Below are positions 6,678 through 6,946 of a stretch of 6,946 nt of DNA, in pieces. A model generated the notes under the pieces. It made no database searches. It was not told the DNA's origin and saw only the letters and a program-made list of their open reading frames with translations. Where the stretch lies: contig CAMDKT010000324.1 in the NCBI GenBank assembly GCA_945900935.1, positions 1-6,946 on the forward strand. Reading direction: 5' to 3'. This DNA is from Candidatus Sulfopaludibacter sp. SbA3. GTDB taxonomy: Bacteria; Acidobacteriota; Terriglobia; Bryobacterales; Bryobacteraceae. The first letter of the stretch is position 1. Each line of letters begins with the position of its first letter. The position numbers were made by a program, and so were the translations under genes.

Positions 6678-6752
6678 GTGGGGGCAAGCGACGGATTTCC
6701 TTGCTGTTCGGCGTCCGCGTTATGCTGACAGCGCACAGTAGGACGTGCGCCG

Positions 6753-6946
6753 ATGAACGAGAATGAGCTGTTTCAGGCAGCGTTGGGACTACTGCCTCCT
6801 GGCAGGTTGACCGGTGCGCTTTCGACGAGGCGACCGGCCGGCTCGACATCCATCTGGATTTCCCCCGTGGCAGTGTCTTTGCCTGTTCTGTTTGCGGGGT
6901 TCTGTGCAAGGCCTATGACACAAGCGAACTGGTTTGGCGGCACTTG
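6753..6946 (+). pseudogene. ISL3-family transposase, N-terminal part, frameshifted and cut by the window edge
   Basis: The ATG at 6753 opens MNENELFQAALGLLPP, matching the usual ISL3 start (LF..ALGL.PPW.V). After the second proline the frame is lost. The expected continuation appears from 6800 in the frame one base back: WQVDRCAFDEATGRLD, then IHLDFPRGSVFACSVCG, then CKAYDTSELVWRHL to the window end. This is the family's N-terminal zinc-ribbon region, with cysteines in CSVCG and a third shortly after, ending in the DT....WRHL motif. One base is missing around 6797-6800. A weak SD-like TAGGA at 6739-6743 precedes the start. The catalytic DDE domain lies beyond the window. The family call is confident by motif. 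The break could be a real mutation or a sequencing error. Confidence 0.8.

Larger units (their letters stand above)
6161..6752. other. Gene-poor stretch with hairpins and G-runs between the operon and the transposase
   Basis: No intact gene is convincing in these 592 bases. Short open frames exist on both strands but overlap each other and lack ribosome binding sites or recognisable domains. What can be seen is a possible minus-strand protein remnant (6360-6545), three inverted repeats (6505-6529, 6603-6642, 6661-6677) and several G-runs, including eight Gs at 6610-6617. The left end of the ISL3 element must lie somewhere before 6753 but could not be placed, because the right end is outside the window. 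Confidence 0.5.

Noticed and set aside
6793..6803. Programmed -1 frameshifting in the ISL3 transposase
   Set aside because: The bases at the shift (CTG CCT CCT GGC) are not a slippery heptamer and would not allow re-pairing after slippage. ISL3 transposases are normally made from one frame, so a simple one-base deletion or read error is more likely.
6488..6909. Overlapping small open frames on both strands in the spacer and opposite the transposase start
   Set aside because: Compositionally biased, mutually overlapping, without start signals. The true coding signal at 6753-6946 is the ISL3 N-terminus on the + strand.

Overview
The window reads as a GC-rich chromosomal segment from an acidobacterium, most likely of the Solibacter/Bryobacter type. 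This assignment rests on gene-family recognition, not on any search. The pointers are an ECF sigma factor with a membrane-bound zinc-finger anti-sigma factor, followed directly by a very large outer-membrane receptor. That receptor has an N-terminal carboxypeptidase-regulatory-like domain and an 'LPLNGR' plug motif, an arrangement expanded in many copies in those genomes.

Layout. Positions 1-168 are a leader with a 65-bp element (41-105), a small perfect inverted repeat and a possible promoter. Positions 169-6052 hold one tight three-gene operon on the + strand: ECF sigma factor (169-729), 608-aa anti-sigma factor (726-2552) and 1167-aa TonB-dependent-receptor-like protein (2549-6052). Both junctions are 4-nt ATGA overlaps, so translation is probably coupled. 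Directly after the last stop codon a second, diverged copy of the leader element appears (6059-6123, 50 of 65 positions identical, no gaps, same orientation), so the operon lies between direct repeats about 6.0 kb apart. From 6124 to about 6752 there is no convincing intact gene. That stretch holds several inverted repeats, G-runs and a possible minus-strand fragment of a small protein. At 6753-6946 the start of an ISL3-family transposase runs off the window edge, and its reading frame is broken by one missing base near 6800.

How the genes probably work together. The sigma factor is held at the inner membrane by the zinc-finger domain of the anti-sigma factor. The large periplasmic part of the anti-sigma factor, which includes a BON-like segment, could sense an envelope signal. 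The co-translated outer-membrane protein is then either the signal input or the main product. Unlike the Fec type of cell-surface signalling, the receptor shows no N-terminal secretin/TonB short (STN) signalling domain and the anti-sigma factor is not FecR-like, so the signalling route is not explained by the known model.
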